From: Ruminococcus_C callidus
GTDB taxonomy: Bacteria; Bacillota; Clostridia; Oscillospirales; Ruminococcaceae
NCBI RefSeq assembly: GCF_049562855.1
Contig: NZ_CP186925.1
Span: forward strand, 1,736,001-1,800,000
DNA length: 64,000 nt
Direction: 5' to 3'
Below, one piece after another: positions 26,725 through 35,853 of the stretch. The notes under the pieces are model-generated. The model saw only the letters and a list, made by a program, of their open reading frames with translations. It was not told the DNA's origin and made no database searches. Position numbers and translations under genes: made by a program. Numbering within the stretch: position 1 is the first letter of the stretch; every line of letters begins with the position of its first letter.

Positions 26725-26738
26725 GAGTCCTATAGAAA

Positions 26739-28172
26739 ATGGATAATTTTTTTTACACCATGAATTTTACGGTGTCGAATCTGCTGCTATATGGCTTTTT
26801 GCTGCTGTATAGCCACATCTGTGTGGGAAAGCCCCGAAAAGGCTGGGCATTGGCGACTGGTTTGATCATCCTTCTGATTGACCTGATCTTCGCAATTATC
26901 CCGTGGGTTTTGTACGGAGATGCTTCCTGTTGGATCATTCAGACACACCGCAATGGGTTCACTGCTCTGCACTGGTGCATCTTTCTCTTGTTTTTCCTGA
27001 CGGGATTTCCCCAAGAAAAACTCCTGACTCGTTTTTTTCTCGCAACGATGTCATTTTTATTCATCTTTCTGGGAGATACCATACAGATCATCGCCATAGC
27101 TGCCATAGACAATCTTGCCGGAACCAATGTCTGCAGCATTGGTTCCAACTATGAAAACTGGCATCTCTGGTACCGCACATTTCTCATACTGCCGGAACTG
27201 TTAATTATGGCTGGTCTGGCGTTTGTGTTCCAAAAGCTGTTTCTCAAGATCCGTTCACAGCTGTATTCAGCTAAGACGTTCTGGCTGCTGATTTTTCCGG
27301 TGACACAGTTTTTTGCCATTTACACCCTGATCGCAATTTTACAGCAATTCGGCACGATCAGCACCTCCCCGAAGATTCTGGCTGTGCTGATCGTTACGAT
27401 TCTGCTGAATGTTGCTTCCAACATCATGCTGCTGCATCTGATGAAAAGAATGCACATCAAAGAACAGGAAAAGCAGAAAGTTCGTTTTTATGAAGAATAC
27501 GAAAAACTGTCGGCAAAATATCAGGAACAGATCGCACAGGCTTCTCACGAACAGGAAAATCTGAAACGAGATTTCCACAACCAGATGCAGGTCTTTTCCG
27601 GATTGATGCAGACTGACCATGTGGAAGATGCCATGCAGCTGGCAGAGGAATTGCAAAGCAAGTTCCGGCAGCAGAAGCAACGGCTGTATTTCTGTGAAAA
27701 CACTGTCGCCAATGTGATTTTACAGCAGACCGCAGAAACCTGTGCAAAAGAGCACATTGCATTTAAAACAGACTGTGCTCTTGCGGAAGACATCGGAATC
27801 CGCAAGGTTGATCTGTGCAGCCTGCTTATCAATCCGCTGCAAAACGCCATTCAGGCATCGGAAGCTGTTCCGGAGGCAGAACGAGAAATTTCCTGCACTA
27901 TCTGGCAGGATGGAGAAATGGTATTCCTGCGAATCTGCAACCGGAAAAATCACCAGATCCAGACCAAAAACGGAAAAGTACAGACTACAAAAGCGGACAA
28001 GGAAAAGCACGGATTTGGTATTGAAATTATAGAACATCTTGCCAATACTTACGGCGGAATAGCTGTCGCCAGCTATGATGACCAGTTTTTCACAGTCACC
28101 ATTCAGCTAAATCTGCCGGCAGAGAACAACACAGAAAAAATTGCAGAGGAGGCTGCTGTGGTATGTCCGTAA
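26739..28172 (+). CDS. GHKL sensor histidine kinase (AgrC-like), catalytically complete
   Basis: 477 residues. About six or seven N-terminal membrane helices (residues 1-235), a coiled linker, the phospho-accepting His in LKRDFHNQMQVFSGLM, then a GHKL ATPase domain with the N-box NPLQNAIQAS and G-box KHGFGIEIIEHLAN. This is the AgrC/ComD architecture for sensing peptides or envelope signals. Its cognate regulator is the LytTR gene 38 bases upstream. AAAGGAG comes from a repeat terminus. The C-terminus overlaps the next kinase gene by 10 bases. Confidence 0.85.
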   Translation: MDNFFYTMNFTVSNLLLYGFLLLYSHICVGKPRKGWALATGLIILLIDLIFAIIPWVLYGDASCWIIQTHRNGFTALHWCIFLLFFLTGFPQEKLLTRFFLATMSFLFIFLGDTIQIIAIAAIDNLAGTNVCSIGSNYENWHLWYRTFLILPELLIMAGLAFVFQKLFLKIRSQLYSAKTFWLLIFPVTQFFAIYTLIAILQQFGTISTSPKILAVLIVTILLNVASNIMLLHLMKRMHIKEQEKQKVRFYEEYEKLSAKYQEQIAQASHEQENLKRDFHNQMQVFSGLMQTDHVEDAMQLAEELQSKFRQQKQRLYFCENTVANVILQQTAETCAKEHIAFKTDCALAEDIGIRKVDLCSLLINPLQNAIQASEAVPEAEREISCTIWQDGEMVFLRICNRKNHQIQTKNGKVQTTKADKEKHGFGIEIIEHLANTYGGIAVASYDDQFFTVTIQLNLPAENNTEKIAEEAAVVCP

Positions 28173-29515
28173 CTGAATCCATCTGGGCAATGGTGAATCT
28201 GACGCTGTCTGCTTTGGCAGTGATCTGGCTTACTGCTTCCTATGCCAAAGTCGCGTTCCAAAAGACGAACAAACGGGCAAATCTCCTGCTGCTTGGCTAT
28301 GCTGCATTTTTGACGATCTGTTTTTTCGCAGTTTCTTACGGCGTGTATGGCGATGTGAAATATCTGATTCTGGAAAAGGCCCGGTCGCTGTACTCCCTGC
28401 TCTTTTGGACGGCAATCCTCTTCTACTACATCTTTGCGTATCGAAAGCAGCCCCTGTTCAAGCGGATATTTCACAGCATCATCTGCGGCATTGCAATGGC
28501 TTTTTCCGATATTATCAGCGTCACTCTTCTCACTACTTTCGACTTTATCGCCAAGACCGATTTTTGTTCTTTGATTTTGAGCGATGAGCGTTGGAGCCAC
28601 TGGTATTCCTTTTTGGGGTATATTCCCACGCCGGTTATTTATTTCACGTTTCTATTCTTCTTTCGGAAAGTTCTTCAAAAAAGGCGGCTGCATCTCACTT
28701 TTGAAAGCACAAAGCAAAATCTGATCCTTTTGATTTTTCCGATTGCACAAGCCGCTATCATTGCTACATTTACCATCATTATTCAGCAGCATAAAGTTCT
28801 CACGTCCTCTCCGTTGATTCTGCTTATGGTGGGAATCACATTTCTCCTTGACATGATCTCCAGCATTTTTCTGTTCCGGTTCATACAAAGATTACAGAAC
28901 GAGGAACGGCTCACCAGAAAGCTGCAATTTTTTGAGAAATACGAAACCCTTTCCCTGCAATTTCAGGAACAGGCAGCAGAAGTTTCGCGGGAAACAGCGA
29001 AGCTGCGTCACGACTTTAACAACCAGATGCAGGTCTTTTTCGGATTGGTCACCTCCAATGCAATCGACGATGCAAAACAGTTTGCCGCCGAATTGGAGGA
29101 GAACTTTCAGAATCCGGAATTGCAGCTGCAATATTGTGACAACGAGATCATCAATGTGATCCTGCATCAAACCGCTGCGAAATGTGCGGCAAAACAAATT
29201 GCATTTCCTGTAGAATGCGACTTGCCAAAAGCACTGCCCTTTTCCAAGTTGGATCTGTGCAGTCTTTTGATGAATCCATTGCAGCGTGCAGAACAGCTGG
29301 TGCAAACCGTTTCAGAGGCAGAGCGAAGCATTACCTGCCGCCTCTGGGAGGAGAACGGCAATTTCTGCTTCCGCGTGCAGAATCCCAAAGGCCCCGCATC
29401 TGTCCAGCCTGTACCATTGGATACTGCCGCACAGATCGCCAACAGCTATCACGGTACACTGACACTATCGGAAGAGACCGGCTGCGAAGTTACGGTACAA
29501 ATTCCACTTTCCTAA
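28163..29515 (+). CDS. Second GHKL-type sensor, apparent pseudokinase
   Basis: 450 residues, paralogous to the preceding kinase: membrane helices to about residue 240, then KLRHDFNNQMQVFFGLV with a retained His. The ATP-binding part is degenerate. The N-box reads NPLQRAEQ, with the key Asn replaced by Arg, and the Gly-rich G-box is gone (PASVQPVPLDTAAQIANSYHG), while the last strand is kept. It probably cannot bind ATP. It may sense ligand and act in a heterodimer with the first kinase; this is inference. Overlaps that gene by 10 bases. Confidence 0.8.
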   Translation: MSVTESIWAMVNLTLSALAVIWLTASYAKVAFQKTNKRANLLLLGYAAFLTICFFAVSYGVYGDVKYLILEKARSLYSLLFWTAILFYYIFAYRKQPLFKRIFHSIICGIAMAFSDIISVTLLTTFDFIAKTDFCSLILSDERWSHWYSFLGYIPTPVIYFTFLFFFRKVLQKRRLHLTFESTKQNLILLIFPIAQAAIIATFTIIIQQHKVLTSSPLILLMVGITFLLDMISSIFLFRFIQRLQNEERLTRKLQFFEKYETLSLQFQEQAAEVSRETAKLRHDFNNQMQVFFGLVTSNAIDDAKQFAAELEENFQNPELQLQYCDNEIINVILHQTAAKCAAKQIAFPVECDLPKALPFSKLDLCSLLMNPLQRAEQLVQTVSEAERSITCRLWEENGNFCFRVQNPKGPASVQPVPLDTAAQIANSYHGTLTLSEETGCEVTVQIPLS

Positions 29516-29524
29516 GGAGTTACT

Positions 29525-30232
29525 ATGCGATATCAAGAAGTGATCCCTGCCGTTTTTCTGGAACGCCCGAACCGATTCATTGCACTGGTACTGGTCAACG
29601 GGCAAACCGAACGGGTACATGTCAAAAATACTGGTCGCTGTCGGGAGTTGCTGATTGCCGGCTGCACGGTGTATCTGGCTGCCGGCAAGAACCCCAGCCG
29701 CAAAACCAAATACGATTTGATTGCCGTGGAAAAGGTGCTGCCGGATTCCACGGCATTGCTGATCAACATCGATGCACAGGCTCCCAACGCCGCGGCGGAG
29801 GAATGGCTGCACACAGGGGCACTCTTTCCTCCGGCAGCTGAAATCCGGCGGGAAGTGACGTATGGGAATTCCCGCTTTGACTTCTGCATTACCCACGGAG
29901 AAACTACCGCGTTTCTGGAAGTCAAGGGTGTGACACTGGAACAAAATGGTGTCGTTTCCTTTCCTGATGCTCCGACAGAACGAGGTACCAAGCACTTGCT
30001 GGAGCTGGCTGCCTGCCGGCAGAAAGGCTATGAAGCATACCTGCTGTTCGTGGTTCAGCTGAAAGGTGCTGAACAGTTCCGCCCCAATGACAGTATGGAT
30101 CCGGCATTTGGAAAAGCTCTCCGGCATGCTGTAGATTCCGGCGTACAAATTCTGGCAATGGACTGCGTTGTCACGCCGGATTCTATGACGATCGATCAGC
30201 CGGTTCCGATCATTCTTCCCTACGAAAAATAA
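29525..30232 (+). CDS. sfsA: SfsA family protein
   Basis: 235 residues with the SfsA signatures RPNRFIALV, VHVKNTGRCREL, SRFDFCITHGETTAFLEVKGVTLE and FPDAPTERGTKHLLEL. SfsA was named for effects on sugar fermentation in E. coli; the fold has an OB-like N-terminal part and a nuclease-like domain, and its biochemical role is unsettled. It follows the second kinase gene by nine bases with GGAG in the gap, so it is read with the two-component genes. The 3' end overlaps the convergent BofC-like gene by 13 bases. Confidence 0.9.
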   Translation: MRYQEVIPAVFLERPNRFIALVLVNGQTERVHVKNTGRCRELLIAGCTVYLAAGKNPSRKTKYDLIAVEKVLPDSTALLINIDAQAPNAAAEEWLHTGALFPPAAEIRREVTYGNSRFDFCITHGETTAFLEVKGVTLEQNGVVSFPDAPTERGTKHLLELAACRQKGYEAYLLFVVQLKGAEQFRPNDSMDPAFGKALRHAVDSGVQILAMDCVVTPDSMTIDQPVPIILPYEK

Positions 30233-30549
30233 TCCTCAATCAGCCGCTGCAAGGCTGCTTCATCGGACACAGTAATTCCCTGCTCCAATGCGTGCCGGTC
30301 ATAGTCGGACAGCAGATTCAGCGGAACTTGCAGTTTCTGATACGGCACACTGCTGCCCTCCCGAAACAGTCCCACCTGCCCGTCTGTGATACGCATGGTA
30401 TAGCCTGCTTCTGTTGCCGCTTCGGAATAGGTTGTCCCCTGTGCTGCACTTTTTTCCTGCCGCAGAGATAGGGACAGCGAGCCGCCTACGATCACCAGCG
30501 ATATGGTGAGAGCCGTCAGCAGAATCCACACTGCATTTCGTTTTTCCAT
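30220..30549 (-). CDS. Small membrane-anchored BofC-like protein
   Basis: 109 residues: one N-terminal membrane helix (VWILLTALTISLVIVGGSL, about residues 7-25), then YTMRITDGQVGLFREGSSVP and LLSDYDRHALEQGITVSDEAALQRLIEDY. The second part resembles the BofC C-terminal domain (forespore signalling in sporulation), here without the BofC N-terminal domain. The ATG at 30549 is chosen because a weak AGGCGGA precedes it and the membrane helix follows directly. The tail end overlaps sfsA convergently. Family assignment by pattern only. Confidence 0.5.
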   Translation of the reverse strand: MEKRNAVWILLTALTISLVIVGGSLSLSLRQEKSAAQGTTYSEAATEAGYTMRITDGQVGLFREGSSVPYQKLQVPLNLLSDYDRHALEQGITVSDEAALQRLIEDYFS

Positions 30550-30696
30550 TTTTCTCGTCCGCCTTTCTGTTTTCACATCGCAGAACAAAACCAGATTTTT
30601 CTGCGAATTTGCCTGAATATATACCAAAAGTATTCTTTCCAAAATTCCGAAGTTTATACAATCTGCATATTTTTCAAAGAAAATCCGCCGTACCTC

Positions 30697-30725
30697 TTAA
30701 CATTGCCCGTAAAATGTGCTATAAT
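30697..30725 (+). promoter_or_regulatory. Sigma-A promoter of the penicillin-binding protein gene
   Basis: TTAACA (30697-30702), 17 bases, TATAAT (30720-30725). The leader before the ATG at 30882 is about 150 bases and contains a repeat relic. Confidence 0.75.
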
Positions 30726-30768
30726 AATATGGTATACATTCCGGCAGTGTGCATCTCGGACAATGCTG

Positions 30769-30817
30769 CCGATACGTCTTACGTACAAATTTATTTTGTG
30801 TGGTACTGCTCCTGCAA
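30769..30817. repeat. Relic of the B-type repeat in the PBP leader
   Basis: The stretch GATACGTCTTACGTACAAAT through TTGTGTGGTACTGCT lines up with the right end of copy B1 (GATGCATCTTACGCACAAGT through TTTGGTGTTGCCC). It is transcribed as part of the 5' leader. Confidence 0.5.
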
Positions 30818-30881
30818 AACAACAACAGATTCCCCTGTGTGTATTCTGCCGCACAGCGGGCTTTTGGAAGGAATCAATACT

Positions 30882-33401
30882 ATGGATAACAACAAAAGAC
30901 GAAACAGTTCTCCCCCCACTGACAACCGAAAGCGAGCCAAAAAAGGCGGGACAGGCATTCCGATGCGGAAATATTACGGACCGACCGGTACACCGGAATA
31001 TCCCTATCACAGTCCGGAACTGGAAGAAGCCGCTGCCAAGCCCAAATGGGTCCTCGTTCTGCGGCAAACGCTTTCTATTCTGGGTTCCACACTTGCGGCG
31101 ATGTTCATGATTCTGATCATCACCTGCACCATTGTGGCAACGGCACTGGTCGTCTATGTCATGAACTTTCGGGACGATGTGTCCAATGTTACCATTGAAG
31201 AAATGGAACTTTCCTACAATACCAACATCTATGCTCAGGACAGCAGCGGCGAATGGGTGAACATCTATGAGGTCACCAACGAATCCCAGCGTATTCCCGT
31301 TAACATCGACGAGATTCCCCAGCATACGCGGGACGCTTTTGTCTGTGCAGAAGATGAACGTTTCTATACCCATGACGGCGTGGACTATAAGCGTACCGTT
31401 TCGGCCTTTGTCAACATGTTCGTACACATCTATGATACCAATCAGGGTGGTTCGACCATTACGCAGCAGCTGATCAAAAATATCACCGGTGACAGCGAGC
31501 AGTCCCCTTCCCGTAAGATCCGTGAAATTTTCCGTGCCATGGAACTGGAACGTGCTTACTCCAAAGATAAGATTCTGGAAACCTACATGAACTACATCGG
31601 TTTCGGCGGCACCTCCAACGGAATCGAACATGCCGCACAGAAATATTTCGGAAAAAGTGCCAAAGATCTGGACGTAGCAGAAGCGGCTTGTCTGGCAGCA
31701 ATTCCGAAAAGTCCGGAAACACTGAACCCCTTTGCCGGATATAAAGATGATACCACCGGAGAATGGGTCAATACCGGCAAAAAAAAGAACAAAAAGCGAC
31801 AGGAATATGTCCTCTGGCAGATGTACAACAACGGTGCTCTCACTTATGACGAGTACCAGTCGGCTCTGCATGAGAAGCTGATCTTCACAGACTCCGACGA
31901 GTACAAGGCAGCTCACCCTGATGCACAAAAGGAAGAAGACACCGATCCCAACAAGCCCACCTCCTGGATCGTAGACGCGGCTCTGTATGAAGTGGCAGAT
32001 TACCTCAAGGATAAGTTCAATCTGACTACACAGCAAGCCATCTCTCGTATCAACCGCGGCGGGTATCAGATCTATACCACGGTCAATCAGGATATGCAGG
32101 CTTATGTGGAGGAGAAGTACAAGGATCTAAACAATCTGGTGGAAAAAGACCGCGTTGCCCAGTGGCAGGATCAGGACGGCGACGGCGAATATTCCTCCAG
32201 CGAAATCGTTTATCCGGAGTCTGCTTTTATTGCAATGAACTATAAGGGCGAGATTCAGGCAATGGTCGGTGCAGTCGGCGAAAAGACAGAATCCCTGTGC
32301 TTCAACTACGCCACCATGGAACAGCGGCAGCCCGGTTCTACCATTAAGCCGCTGACTACCTACGGACTGGCTTTGGAAAGCGACCTGATTCACTGGGGCT
32401 CTATTTACAAGGACGAGCCGATCGAAGTTGAGGGCAAGGCATGGCCGACCAACTACAGCGAGGACAGTTCTGCCATGTCTATCAGTCACAAGGAACTGAA
32501 GATATATGAGGCACTGGAAAAATCCTACAACACTGTACCGGCTCAACTTTGTCAGGCTCTGACACCGCAGAGCGTTTTCGACTTTGCCACCTCCAAAATG
32601 CGTCTGGATCTGTGCAAGGATTCCGGCGACGGACACACTGATATGGCATACTCTCCGCTGACAGTTGGTGCGTTGACATATGGTGTTACACTGGAAAATC
32701 TGGTCAATGGCTATGTTCCCTATGGCAACGGCGGTACACAGTATCAGGCTCACCTTGTCAGCAAAGTGGTACAAGGTGCCGGCGACCTCATTTATGAAAA
32801 TGACGGCAGTCCGGAAGAAGCCGTCAGCAGCGAAACTGCGTATGTCATGAACAAGCTGCTGCAGGATGTTGTCAACAATGGTACTGGTCAGAAGGCAAAG
32901 CTGGAACACAAGCATGTTGCCGGCAAGACGGGTACTACACAGGACTGGAATGACCTGACCTTTGTAGGACTGACAGAAGATTTCGTCAGCGGCGTATGGC
33001 TCGGCTACAAGGAACGTGCAGAATTGAAAGACCACCACATCAAGTCTGCACAGATCTGGCAGAACATCATCGGTGAATATGCCGACCAGATGGACACCGG
33101 TGCGGAATATCCTGAAGACAGCAGCATAGTGGAAGGTAAGGTTTGTACCAAAAGCGGCAAGATCGCTGGTCCGAACTGCACCGCCACCACTACCGGCTAC
33201 TGGAAGTCCAGCAATGCTCCGGTTTGTGATGAGTGCACAAAGTACGGCAGCAAAACGACAAAGGCTACCAATGAAAACAGCGGTTCCACATCGGCAACCA
33301 CTGCTGCGGGAGAACAGCATAGTGAAACCCAGCATCCGGCAGAAAACAATAGTAATGCTGCCGCAACAGAAGCAGCTGCCACACAGGCACCGGCTCAATA
33401 A
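30882..33401 (+). CDS. Class A penicillin-binding protein (transglycosylase/transpeptidase)
   Basis: 839 residues. Short basic cytoplasmic tail, one membrane helix (about residues 65-90), GT51 glycosyltransferase (AEDERFYTHDGVDYKRT with catalytic Glu, GGSTITQQLIKN), then transpeptidase with SxxK in QPGSTIKPLTTY, SxN in KSYNTVPAQ and KTGTT. It polymerises and cross-links peptidoglycan outside the membrane. The C-terminus is a Thr/Ala/Ser-rich tail after a Cys-containing segment (CTKSG, CDECTKYG). The ATG at 30882 has AAGGA about 10 bases upstream; the frame extends further upstream but only across the promoter region. Confidence 0.93.
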   Translation: MDNNKRRNSSPPTDNRKRAKKGGTGIPMRKYYGPTGTPEYPYHSPELEEAAAKPKWVLVLRQTLSILGSTLAAMFMILIITCTIVATALVVYVMNFRDDVSNVTIEEMELSYNTNIYAQDSSGEWVNIYEVTNESQRIPVNIDEIPQHTRDAFVCAEDERFYTHDGVDYKRTVSAFVNMFVHIYDTNQGGSTITQQLIKNITGDSEQSPSRKIREIFRAMELERAYSKDKILETYMNYIGFGGTSNGIEHAAQKYFGKSAKDLDVAEAACLAAIPKSPETLNPFAGYKDDTTGEWVNTGKKKNKKRQEYVLWQMYNNGALTYDEYQSALHEKLIFTDSDEYKAAHPDAQKEEDTDPNKPTSWIVDAALYEVADYLKDKFNLTTQQAISRINRGGYQIYTTVNQDMQAYVEEKYKDLNNLVEKDRVAQWQDQDGDGEYSSSEIVYPESAFIAMNYKGEIQAMVGAVGEKTESLCFNYATMEQRQPGSTIKPLTTYGLALESDLIHWGSIYKDEPIEVEGKAWPTNYSEDSSAMSISHKELKIYEALEKSYNTVPAQLCQALTPQSVFDFATSKMRLDLCKDSGDGHTDMAYSPLTVGALTYGVTLENLVNGYVPYGNGGTQYQAHLVSKVVQGAGDLIYENDGSPEEAVSSETAYVMNKLLQDVVNNGTGQKAKLEHKHVAGKTGTTQDWNDLTFVGLTEDFVSGVWLGYKERAELKDHHIKSAQIWQNIIGEYADQMDTGAEYPEDSSIVEGKVCTKSGKIAGPNCTATTTGYWKSSNAPVCDECTKYGSKTTKATNENSGSTSATTAAGEQHSETQHPAENNSNAAATEAAATQAPAQ

Positions 33402-33422
33402 GAACCATTTTTAAATTTCATA

Positions 33423-33455
33423 CACCGCACAGAACCAGCTGTTTTGTGCGGTGTT
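33423..33455 (+). terminator. Hairpin after the PBP gene
   Basis: CACCGCACA and TGTGCGGTG pair (9 bp) around a 13-base loop, followed by TTATTG. The arm sequences echo the CCGCACAAAG ends of the repeat family, so it may be a shrunken repeat serving as terminator. Confidence 0.55.
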
Positions 33456-33474
33456 ATTGTGAAGGAGTATTTTT

Positions 33475-34602
33475 ATGATGCAACAATCATCTTACCTGCT
33501 TTGCTGCCCCTGCCATTTTGGGCTGGAACGCACGCTGCGGTTCGAAATTTCCAAAATCGGCGGCACTGACATTGCAGCTCAGGACGGTCGTGTTCTGTTC
33601 CGCGGCAATGCCGAAACCATTGCCAAGGCAAATCTCTGCCTGTCTACGGCGGAACGTGTTCTGATTCAGCTGGGACAGTTCAAGGCGTACAACTTTGAAG
33701 AATTGTTTCAGGGTGTCCGTTCCCTGCCGCTGGAACAATGGATCGGTAAGGACGATGCTTTTCCGGTAAAAGGACATGCTCTGGACTCCAAGCTGCACAG
33801 TGTGCCGGACTGCCAGTCTATCATCAAAAAAGCAGCTGTGGAACGGCTGAAATCGGTATACCACACCAATTGGTTTACAGAATCCGGTGCGGCTCACCCA
33901 ATCCAGTTTACCATTCGCAAGAACATCGCCACAGTTTATCTGGATACTACCGGAATCGGACTGCACAAGCGAGGCTACCGGAGAAATTCCAATGCTGCCC
34001 CGATCAAGGAAACGCTCGCCGCCGGTATTGTTGACCTCGCCAGAGTACATTCGGACAGCGTTGTCTGTGACCCATTCTGCGGCAGCGGTACCCTGTTGAT
34101 CGAAGCGGCATTCAAGGCAATGCGTATGGCTCCGGGACTGAACCGCCGCTTTCTGGCAGAGCAGTGGGCACAGATTCCCAGAACTGTATGGCAAAATGCC
34201 CGTGCAGAAGCCGTTGCGGCAATCCGGCATGATGCTGCTTTCGAAGCATACGGCTATGACATCGATCCGGAGGCAATTGCCCTGACAGAAGAAAACTGCC
34301 GTAAAGCCGGCGTTCAGCCGCGGATTCATCTGATGCAGCGGGACATCGCCGATTTCGAACCCATAGAGCATGCTATTACCATTTGCAATCCGCCCTATGG
34401 CGAACGCATGCTGGACATTCAGCATGCACAGTCTATTTACCGCATCATGGGTGACGTGTTCCCTGCCGACAAGGCTCACCCATGCTACATTATCACGCCG
34501 GACGCAGATTTTGAGTTGCATTTCGGAAAGCCAGCAAACAAAAAGCGAAAGCTGTATAACGGTATGATCCAGTGCAATCTGATGAGTTATTATCAGGATT
34601 GA
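33475..34602 (+). CDS. THUMP-domain class I SAM RNA methyltransferase (RlmL/YpsC-like)
   Basis: 375 residues. An N-terminal THUMP-type RNA-binding region (LLCCPCHFGLERTLRFEISK, FPVKGHALDSKL), then a Rossmann methyltransferase domain with VVCDPFCGSGTLLIEAA (SAM loop, near residue 200), AYGYDIDPEAIALTEENC and the catalytic NPPYGERM near residue 305. This matches the family methylating guanine N2 of 23S rRNA (the RlmL half of RlmKL). Starts ATGATG after AAGGAG. A strong terminator follows the stop at once. Confidence 0.88.
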   Translation: MMQQSSYLLCCPCHFGLERTLRFEISKIGGTDIAAQDGRVLFRGNAETIAKANLCLSTAERVLIQLGQFKAYNFEELFQGVRSLPLEQWIGKDDAFPVKGHALDSKLHSVPDCQSIIKKAAVERLKSVYHTNWFTESGAAHPIQFTIRKNIATVYLDTTGIGLHKRGYRRNSNAAPIKETLAAGIVDLARVHSDSVVCDPFCGSGTLLIEAAFKAMRMAPGLNRRFLAEQWAQIPRTVWQNARAEAVAAIRHDAAFEAYGYDIDPEAIALTEENCRKAGVQPRIHLMQRDIADFEPIEHAITICNPPYGERMLDIQHAQSIYRIMGDVFPADKAHPCYIITPDADFELHFGKPANKKRKLYNGMIQCNLMSYYQD

Positions 34603-34607
34603 GAAAG

Positions 34608-34646
34608 CGCTCCCACTGACGAAAATGGTGTCAGTGGGAGCGTTTT
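34608..34646 (+). terminator. Terminator of the methyltransferase gene
   Basis: Perfect 13-bp stem CGCTCCCACTGAC (34608-34620) with its complement (34630-34642), then TTTT. It begins six bases after the stop codon. Confidence 0.85.
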
Positions 34647-34686
34647 GCAGTTGTGGGATTTTACAATTTTTTTGCCGTTTCCTTAT

Positions 34687-34858
34687 GGCAATACCGCACA
34701 AAGATTGTGCGTAAGGTGCGTTGTCAGATTTTTCGGCAGATTGCCTAGAAATTCCGCAGGCATACTGCCGTATGGCAAGGGATTTCTGGGCAATATGACG
34801 GAAAATCTGCACGCAGATTGCGTGCAAAGCCGTCAGGCGGGCTTTGTGCGGTGTTGCC
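34687..34858. repeat. 172-bp palindromic repeat, copy B2
   Basis: Same length as copies A1 and A2, starting GGCAATACCGCACAAAG and ending CTTTGTGCGGTGTTGCC, but with a different interior (TTGTGCGTAAGGTGCG and CTGCACGCAGATTGCGTGCA segments). Its right end touches the stop codon (34859-34861) of the leftward DUF389 gene. It is the best-preserved B copy. Confidence 0.85.
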
Positions 34859-35644
34859 TTATACATTCCAGCCAATCGCAATAGCGATGATCGGGAGCAG
34901 AACCAGCAGAGTGTTCCGGTACATTTTCTTTCGCAGGCGTTTCCATTCCGAAACAGACATGGCTTTCACTCGGGGTGTGCGGAGCAGCATCAGCATAAGA
35001 TCCGACGCAATGTAGATAAAATAGGCGTTGATGATAAACAAATAAAACGCCCCCAGCAACATGCGGAGATTTCCGTTAGCAATCGCATAGCCGCAGGTAC
35101 AGAGCGGCGGCATCAGTGCTGTAGCAATTGCCACGCCGGGTATGATATTGTTCGCCTTGTCCTGTCTGGTTTGCCCTACAATACCGGCGATTCCTCCGGC
35201 AAGTGCAATCATCACATCGAAAAAGTTAGGATTGGTACGGGCAAGCAACTGTTCTGTCGGTTCTTTGATCGGCGACAGCAGGAAATAAATGGTGGCAGTT
35301 GCCACGCTGATCAAAATTTGCACTGCGAATCCGACAGAATGTCGTTTCATCAGATAGGCATCATTGGAAACTGTTCCGTAAGAGATTGCCAAAATACTGC
35401 CCATGAGCGGTGAGATCAGCATAGCCCCGATAATTACCGCCACGGAATTGGTGTTCAATCCCACCGAAGCAATCAAAATGGCACAGATCATCACCACCAT
35501 ATTGGTGCCGGTGATTTTTCCGCCGGTCAGAATACGATCCCGAATTTCTTCATTGGAGGCCGCGTCCTCGGTAATTGAAAACATTTTCTTGAAAACGGTT
35601 CTTAGATTTTCCCGTTCCTTTTCTATTCCCTCCCGATGTTTCAT
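34859..35644 (-). CDS. DUF389 (TIGR00341-type) membrane protein
   Basis: 261 residues. A soluble N-terminus of about 45 residues is followed by six or seven membrane helices. The family-specific segment SVAVIIGAMLISPLMGSILAI is present, as is GIVGQTRQDKANNIIPGVAIATALMPPLCTCGYA. The function of DUF389 proteins is not established. GAAAGGAG lies about 9 bases before the ATG and a perfect promoter at 35689-35717 serves it. It ends exactly at repeat B2, which probably provides its 3' end. Confidence 0.85.
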   Translation of the reverse strand: MKHREGIEKERENLRTVFKKMFSITEDAASNEEIRDRILTGGKITGTNMVVMICAILIASVGLNTNSVAVIIGAMLISPLMGSILAISYGTVSNDAYLMKRHSVGFAVQILISVATATIYFLLSPIKEPTEQLLARTNPNFFDVMIALAGGIAGIVGQTRQDKANNIIPGVAIATALMPPLCTCGYAIANGNLRMLLGAFYLFIINAYFIYIASDLMLMLLRTPRVKAMSVSEWKRLRKKMYRNTLLVLLPIIAIAIGWNV

Positions 35645-35688
35645 GAAACGACTCCTTTCGACATTTTTCTAAGGAAACACTAAATAAT

Positions 35689-35717
35689 ATTATACAATGG
35701 ATTTCTTAGTTTGTCAA
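35689..35717 (-). promoter_or_regulatory. Consensus sigma-A promoter of the DUF389 gene
   Basis: Minus strand TTGACA (35712-35717), 17 bases, TATAAT (35689-35694): a perfect consensus match, 45 bases before the ATG. Confidence 0.85.
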
Positions 35718-35777
35718 ATTTCAGAAAAAATAAGCAGTGCAGCCATATAGCTTTGCCGGATTGGAATTTCGCAAACG

Positions 35778-35818
35778 AAAAAAAGTTGCATAAAGCCGTC
35801 AGGTGGGCTTCATGCAAC
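35778..35818 (-). terminator. Terminator of the lacZ operon
   Basis: On the minus strand, stem GTTGCATGAAGCC pairs with GGCTTTATGCAAC (35785-35818, one G-U pair), followed by seven T. It lies about 35 bases beyond the lacZ stop. Confidence 0.85.
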
Positions 35819-35853
35819 GTTTCTTTAGTCTTTGTAACTCCTATGTTTTCAGA

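Noticed and set aside
32127..33398. 423-codon leftward frame opposite the PBP gene
   Set aside because: Antisense to a complete class A PBP; composition is that of a shadow.
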